64,000 nucleotides of DNA from DASZCR01 sp964246705 (GTDB taxonomy: Bacteria > Acidobacteriota > Blastocatellia > Pyrinomonadales > Pyrinomonadaceae). A program made the translations under genes and the position numbers. The notes under the pieces were generated by a model. It searched no databases and had not been told where the DNA came from. It saw nothing but the letters and a program-made list of their open reading frames with translations. Where the stretch lies: positions 1 through 64,000 of the forward strand of contig CAXTRQ010000001.1 of assembly GCA_964246705.1 (NCBI GenBank), given 5' to 3'. Positions 59,564-64,000 of this stretch are shown piece after piece (position 1 is the first letter of the stretch; every line of letters starts with the position of its first letter).

Positions 59564-61642
59564 TTAGCGTTGCTTTCGTCTTTGAGCGGGTTGATTTGTG
59601 GCGGCGACGAGTCCCGGTTCGTACATCGCGGCGTAAGCGAGACGCTGGCGCGTGTAGTCGCGGGGGTAAGTGATGCTGACCTTTGCGAGTTTTCCATCCG
59701 GCGCGAACGACGGCGTCAGTTCCGGGTTGATTCCCGCCCAATAGGTCGGAAGATTCAGCTTTTTGTAGCGCGCCAAAACTTCGTCGCGCAGAGCGGTGTC
59801 GAAGTGGACGCCGTATTTATCAATCAAAGCTTTGATGGCGTCGTAGTCACCTTCGGCCTTGATTCGCATCAGTTCGGCCAGCAGCAGCCCGACGCCTTCG
59901 TGCATCTTGTCGAAGTCGGTGATTTCGACATAGGTCTTGCCGCCGCGCCTTGTGAAGCGAATCGCGCCGGTTTTGTCCATGATGTAGTTGACGATTAGTT
60001 GACGGTTGCGCTGGTGGTCTTCCTCAATCTGGTCGCCGCGCGGAATCCCGCGCAACTGCGTGAGCGCAACGCGCGCCGCCGCGTAATACATCGCCTTGGC
60101 GACATCCGCGTGCGAGACCAGACCGAGTTCGCGCAGGCGCGGGTCTGTAATATTCCACAGCGCCATCAGATCGGCTCGCGCTTCCTCCAGAGTCGAATAG
60201 TACTCCTTGAGATAAAAGGAGGCTTCGCGCGTCAGGCGCGGGTTGAGTTTGCCTGAGCCGTGACCGATGATTTCGTGGAGCGCCGTCATCAAGTTATCGG
60301 CCTCTTCGCCGTGCGCCTTCATGATGCGAAGCTCTTCGGGCGAGGCGGCGAACTCTTCGAGCGAGCGTGTGCCGGTGGCGTGCGCGAAGGCACGCGATGC
60401 GCCCGTGACGAGAAAACTTTTAGTGCCGTGCCGCTCTTGAATCTCGCTCTCGTTCGGAAGATTGAAGCCGACCGTCGTCACGCCGAAGTCCGCCGTCTCC
60501 GTCACGGCCTCGACGGCTTTGGCGAGCGGCGGCTTGACGCCCTGCTTTTTATACTCGTCCTTCCAAGGCGCTCGATTCTCGAAGTATTGCGCGTTATCCG
60601 CAATCTTCAGCATCAGGCGGTTGAGCGCCTCGTCCGTGATGGTGACGATTGATTCGGCGCTGCCTTTCGCGCCGCGCGCATCGCGGTAGACTTCGACGAA
60701 GCCGTTGACGAAATCCACCCTCACGTTGTTCTGCACCCAAGCTTCATCGAAGGCCAGCCAGTCGCGCGCTTCGCCCGTCTGGTAGTAACGAATCAGATGG
60801 TCTATGACTTCCTGTTGACCGGGTTCGGCGAATGCGCGCGCCTGCTGCAAAAAGCCTGTGGCCTTGCTGAGATACTCCGCGTAGAGTCCGGGCGCAACGC
60901 TACCATCGGCAGTGCCCGCGCGATAGACCTGCTCGACGAGACGCCCGTCAACTTTCACGACGCGCGAGTTTAAGGGATAGCGTTCCTGAAAGTTTTTGAG
61001 GTCTTCGAGGCCGACGCCGCTGTAGAAATTATTGGCGCTCGCTTGCAGTATATCGAGACTTCCCTGCGGACTTTTGGCCGTCGCCATCGGCTCAAAATCG
61101 GGGTCGAAAAAAGACTGGCGCAACTCGCCCAACTCTTTGCGAAACTGTTCGGGCGTATCGAGGAGCGCGCCGTTGCGAATGGCCTGTAAGCCAGCCGCTT
61201 CGAGTTCGGTGGGGGTGAAGTCGGAGAGAAATTTTTGCGCCGTATAAGAATTGTGATTGCCCGTATTCGCCCAGAAGAGTTTCGTGTAGTCGTTAATCTT
61301 TTTGAGCGTGTCGGGGCGGATTCCCTTCGGGTGCGCGAGGATGGCTTCGAGAATGCGTTTTTGTCTCAGGCCGAAGCGCGATATCTGATCGTAAGCAATC
61401 GGGTCAATGGCAATAGCCGCCTGCGAGAGATAATAGGTCAACGCCTGCTCGCGCGGCGAAAGCTGACGGAAGCTTTCGGCTTCGAGTTGCACGATGCCGG
61501 TCGTTCCGACGCGCTCGACGAGCGAACTCCCGCGCGTCGTCTGAGCACTGCCCGACGCGCGCGGCCTCTGCGCCAAAGTCGCCGAACAGTTAAACGCGCC
61601 GACGAGCAGGAAGGACAGCAAAACGCGTGTTGATAATTTCAA
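59564..61642 (-). CDS. M49-like dipeptidyl peptidase III family protein, exported
   Basis: 692 residues with a signal peptide (LSFLLVGAFNCSATLAQ). The zinc motif HEIIGHGSGKLN (HExxxGH) and the downstream EEARADLMALWNI (the EExRAD/E motif that provides the third zinc ligand) are diagnostic of family M49. Such enzymes cleave dipeptides from the N-terminus of short peptides; most known members are cytosolic, so export is notable here. The C-terminus ends in a Gln/Arg tail. The ATG is preceded by GGAGGTTTATC. Confidence 0.9.
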   Translation of the reverse strand: MKLSTRVLLSFLLVGAFNCSATLAQRPRASGSAQTTRGSSLVERVGTTGIVQLEAESFRQLSPREQALTYYLSQAAIAIDPIAYDQISRFGLRQKRILEAILAHPKGIRPDTLKKINDYTKLFWANTGNHNSYTAQKFLSDFTPTELEAAGLQAIRNGALLDTPEQFRKELGELRQSFFDPDFEPMATAKSPQGSLDILQASANNFYSGVGLEDLKNFQERYPLNSRVVKVDGRLVEQVYRAGTADGSVAPGLYAEYLSKATGFLQQARAFAEPGQQEVIDHLIRYYQTGEARDWLAFDEAWVQNNVRVDFVNGFVEVYRDARGAKGSAESIVTITDEALNRLMLKIADNAQYFENRAPWKDEYKKQGVKPPLAKAVEAVTETADFGVTTVGFNLPNESEIQERHGTKSFLVTGASRAFAHATGTRSLEEFAASPEELRIMKAHGEEADNLMTALHEIIGHGSGKLNPRLTREASFYLKEYYSTLEEARADLMALWNITDPRLRELGLVSHADVAKAMYYAAARVALTQLRGIPRGDQIEEDHQRNRQLIVNYIMDKTGAIRFTRRGGKTYVEITDFDKMHEGVGLLLAELMRIKAEGDYDAIKALIDKYGVHFDTALRDEVLARYKKLNLPTYWAGINPELTPSFAPDGKLAKVSITYPRDYTRQRLAYAAMYEPGLVAATNQPAQRRKQR

Positions 61643-62158
61643 GATAAACCTCCGTTGAATGGCTGGTTAAACTCTCGCGTGATTTCCGGTTGAGCTTATT
61701 GAAACTCTGATTCGCCACCGCAGGCACATACAGGACACGCAAGGGGCACAGAGGAGATTTGAAATTTGAAATCTTAAATTTCAGATTTGAAATTTCAAAT
61801 CCTGAATCTTAAAATCTCTATGCCCCCTCTTGCGTGTCCTGCGGTGGTCAAATCTCACTTGCCCGGCGTTCGATTGAAGATTGCTCCGGCTGTGGAAAAC
61901 ACGGGCGGGGACTGAGCCTGCGCCCCTACAATTTTTCGGTTTTGTTAGACACTATCAGTATGCCACTTCCGCGACGGCTTGAGAAAGGCGCAGCGGCGGC
62001 GTTCGGTGCTACGTCTGTTTTTAGAGGTGCGCTGTGCTGATTGGACGTATCAACGAAAAAATCTTATGCTGCCCGTTCTCAAATCGTCGTCGCGCGTCGT
62101 GCGAGACGGCGATTTGAAAGCCTTCCGGCGACGCGGGCGAAGCCGCAATCCTTGTTAG
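61643..62158. other. Divergent intergenic region with long dyad, no gene
   Basis: 516 bases between the leftward M49 gene and the rightward GT39 gene. It contains the CACCGCA-family dyad at 61713-61850, a GC-rich stretch near 61905-61925, and a second hairpin joining 62080-62091 with 62105-62116 (11 of 12 bases pair). No open frame with a ribosome binding site was found. Promoters for both genes should lie here, but none is clear. Confidence 0.6.
61713..61850. repeat. Long inverted repeat, CACCGCA family
   Basis: CCACCGCAGG at the left end and CCTGCGGTGG at the right end are perfect complements. Inside, CAGGACACGCAAGGGGCACAG faces a right arm with CTATGCCCCCTCTTGCGTGT. The centre is a self-complementary GAAATTTGAAATCTTAAATT tract. 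Overall the dyad spans about 138 bases and could form a long cruciform or RNA hairpin. Confidence 0.9.
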
Positions 62159-63931
62159 ATGAAATATAACGACGAGACATCAACGCGCGCCGGGGCGAAG
62201 CGTGTGTGGCGACGCCGACCGGCGGAAATGCTCTGTGCCGCGATTCTCTTGCTGATGGCCGTCAACTTTCTGACCGTCCTCCCGCGCAAGAGCATCACGA
62301 TTGACGAGTCGCTGCTGATTCCCGCCGGGTATTACCATCTCGCGGCGTACAACTTCCGGCCAATCGGCGAACACCCGCCGCTCGCCAAAGTTCTCTCCGC
62401 CGTACCGCTCCTGTTCATTGGGACAATCGCTCCGCCCATCACAGAGAAAGAGGCCGCGTCGAAAGCCTACACCGATTACAATAATCTCTACTGGAAATTC
62501 TGGCGCGCGAACCGCGAGCAGGTAAACCGTCTCTCCTTCTGGTCGCGCGTGCCTTTGATCGCTCTGACGCTCGGATTGGGCGTGCTCATCTTCGTCTATG
62601 CGCGGAGGCTTTTCGGAGCGCGCGCCGCCGTCCTCTCGGTCGCGCTTTTCAGCATCGAGCCGACGGTGCTCGCACACGGACGCGTCGTGCAGACAGACAT
62701 TCCGGTGGCCTTCGCGTTCCTGCTTTTCTGCTTCGTCTTCTACGACTACCTGCGCGCGCCGACGCTCCGTCGCGCCGTCTACGTCGGAGCCGTGAGCGCA
62801 CTCGCACTCGTCGCTAAATTCTCGATGGTCGTGCTCGCGCCCATACTCGTCATGACCTCTTTGATGTCTATTTTGACGGCGCGCAAAATGGGCGAGCGGC
62901 GCGCGCGCTTTGCCGCACACGCCGCCGCCGCCGCGCTCACCGCCATCGTCGTTATCAACGCCGCCTATCTTTTTCAGACTCACCCGCTGGCGGAGTTCTC
63001 TCTGGCCGGGGCGGGATTTTCGAGCGACGTGGAGGCTGGCGCTACCGGGCACGTCCTCTCTCTAATCAAGACGGTGCTGCCGAGGATTATTCCGGCGGAT
63101 TGCATCGAAGGTATCGCGTGGCAGTTGGGACACAATCGCAGCGGACATCAAGCCGGACTGCTCGGACAGTTCAGCGACCGTGGCTGGTGGTACTATTTTC
63201 CCGTCGCCTTCGCCCTGAAGACGACGCTTCCCTTTCTGCTTCTCTCGCTCGCTTCAATCGCGTGGGCGGTGTGGAGCTTTTACAAAAAGCGTGAGAGAAC
63301 TTTTCTACTGTTGCTCGTTCCCCTCGGGTTCTACACGGCGCTGATGCTCATCTCTTCGATCAACATCGGCGTGCGCTATTTTCTTCCGGCTTACCCTTTT
63401 CTCTTCATCCTCGGCGGCGCGTTTTTGGACTGGTTACTGCGAAGTAACCGCGCGCGCACGGCGGCGGCGCTGGCGGTCGGGGTCGCGTTCGTGTGGATGA
63501 GTTTTGAGGCCGCGCGCGCCTATCCGAACTACATGCCCTACATGAATCAGCTTGCATCAGGCGCGCCGCACTGGTATTACCTTTCAGATTCCAACGTCGA
63601 GTGGGGCGACGACATCCGTGAGATGGCAATGTACCTGCACGCACGCGGCGAGAGACAGGTGGCGGTGGCGGTGCTCAATTGGGGCATGCTCGACATCTAC
63701 AACATCGCGCCGGTTGGTGTCCCTGACCCGCGCGACCCGCCGCCCGCGCACGCGCCGCGTTACGTGGCTATCGGCGCGAGCTTTTTCAACGGCTCTGTGA
63801 TCTCTAAACTAACAGACGAAGGCGTGTGGCTGAGCGACGAAGAGAGACGCGACTTCTTCGCCCCGTATCGTGCGCGCACGCCCGAGGCCGTCTTCGGTAA
63901 TTCGCTCTACTTATATCGGAACAGCGAGTGA
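62159..63931 (+). CDS. GT39-family membrane glycosyltransferase (PMT/ArnT-like)
   Basis: 590 residues with about 10-12 hydrophobic spans. The acidic pair ITIDESLLIPAGYYHLA near residue 45 and the following IGEHPPLAKVLSAVPLLF match the catalytic Asp-Glu and the H-P-P motif of protein-mannosyltransferase/ArnT-type enzymes. It should transfer a sugar from a polyprenyl-phosphate donor to a protein or lipid outside the cytoplasm. The next partial gene, probably a GT2 enzyme, could make the polyprenyl-phosphate sugar donor. Codon use and length are normal. Confidence 0.88.
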   Translation: MKYNDETSTRAGAKRVWRRRPAEMLCAAILLLMAVNFLTVLPRKSITIDESLLIPAGYYHLAAYNFRPIGEHPPLAKVLSAVPLLFIGTIAPPITEKEAASKAYTDYNNLYWKFWRANREQVNRLSFWSRVPLIALTLGLGVLIFVYARRLFGARAAVLSVALFSIEPTVLAHGRVVQTDIPVAFAFLLFCFVFYDYLRAPTLRRAVYVGAVSALALVAKFSMVVLAPILVMTSLMSILTARKMGERRARFAAHAAAAALTAIVVINAAYLFQTHPLAEFSLAGAGFSSDVEAGATGHVLSLIKTVLPRIIPADCIEGIAWQLGHNRSGHQAGLLGQFSDRGWWYYFPVAFALKTTLPFLLLSLASIAWAVWSFYKKRERTFLLLLVPLGFYTALMLISSINIGVRYFLPAYPFLFILGGAFLDWLLRSNRARTAAALAVGVAFVWMSFEAARAYPNYMPYMNQLASGAPHWYYLSDSNVEWGDDIREMAMYLHARGERQVAVAVLNWGMLDIYNIAPVGVPDPRDPPPAHAPRYVAIGASFFNGSVISKLTDEGVWLSDEERRDFFAPYRARTPEAVFGNSLYLYRNSE

Positions 63932-63963
63932 AGAAATTTCTTCATCACTTTGCAGACGAACAC

Positions 63964-64000
63964 ATGAACACGAACCAGACATTAATCATCGTTCCAACTT
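63964..64000 (+). CDS. Start of a probable GT2 glycosyltransferase (cut by window edge)
   Basis: Only the first 12 codons are present, reading MNTNQTLIIVPT. The phrase LIIVPT followed by Y-N is the usual beginning of GT2 enzymes such as polyprenyl-phosphate mannosyl- or glucosyltransferases. The location right after the GT39 gene fits this, since those enzymes use polyprenyl-phosphate sugars. Confidence is limited by the small piece. Confidence 0.45.
   Translation, partial: MNTNQTLIIVPT

Noticed and set aside
1..64000. CRISPR arrays, tRNA or rRNA genes, prophage
   Set aside because: No evenly spaced direct repeats, no cloverleaf-like segments and no phage structural genes were seen. The many inverted repeats are dyads, not CRISPR repeats.

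Overview
The window is about 64 kb of GC-rich bacterial chromosome, densely coding on both strands, and it looks like ordinary core genome rather than a mobile island. It most likely comes from an acidobacterium, possibly of the Blastocatellia/Pyrinomonas type. The pointers are a VWFA-related protein of the acidobacterial family, a Thermus-type isocitrate dehydrogenase with a C-terminal extension, a carboxypeptidase-regulatory/beta-barrel protein, many secreted peptidases, and an ECF sigma/anti-sigma/exported-protein unit. The taxonomic call is an inference from gene content. No rRNA, tRNA, CRISPR array, prophage or intact insertion sequence was seen.

Layout. 1-7.7 kb (minus strand): a truncated TolB-like propeller protein, a DUF4139-like exported protein, then a serine-biosynthesis group (serC, an SDR oxidoreductase, a serA-like dehydrogenase with ACT domain, a GNAT acetyltransferase, a DUF1015 protein). 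8-13.3 kb (plus): pterin-4a-carbinolamine dehydratase, isocitrate dehydrogenase, a DinB-fold protein, purE-purK, and an exported rhodanese whose frame contains a TGA inside the active-site loop. 13.3-19.9 kb (minus): a candidate small RNA, an AAA ATPase/small protein/VWA operon, a Nudix-metallo-beta-lactamase fusion, a sulfite-oxidase-like molybdoenzyme and an unknown protein. 20-22.8 kb (plus): a subtilisin with an N-terminal Cys-pair module and two unknown proteins. 23-35 kb (minus): a 2-hydroxyacid dehydrogenase, a DASS transporter, an NtrC-type regulator, a decayed small gene, two exported proteins, a large 7TM-GAF-PAS histidine kinase and a beta-barrel protein. 35-46 kb (plus): an M16 peptidase, a WalJ-like hydrolase, a lipoprotein, purB, purS-purQ, an SRA-like protein, two thioredoxin-fold proteins, purL and a class IV aminotransferase. 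46-53 kb (minus): thiC under a TPP riboswitch, a Uma2 nuclease-fold protein, moaA, a DUF885 peptidase-like protein and queG. 53-64 kb (mixed): a GH3 hexosaminidase, an M28 peptidase, a lone response regulator, the ECF unit, an M49-like peptidase, a GT39 membrane glycosyltransferase and the first codons of a probable GT2 glycosyltransferase.

Functional links. Purine synthesis is spread over three loci (purEK, purBSQ, purL) and uses the small PurL/PurS/PurQ form. Cofactor genes recur (thiC, moaA, queG, carbinolamine dehydratase), and the molybdopterin product of the MoaA pathway would serve the sulfite-oxidase-like enzyme. NtrC-type regulator and histidine kinase lie on one strand about 2.7 kb apart and could be partners.

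Two things stand out. First, the rhodanese gene at 12659-13276 reads through a TGA at the place where close relatives carry a cysteine, and a SECIS-like hairpin follows 16 bases after it, so it is a strong candidate selenoprotein. Second, most of the larger intergenic gaps hold imperfect inverted repeats built from a few recurrent word families. One such cassette occurs twice, 20 kb apart in opposite orientation, and one copy is split by a 102-base hairpin flanked by a 5-base direct repeat. Some of these repeats reach into genes and supply their stop codon, C-terminal tail, signal-peptide start or an internal linker.
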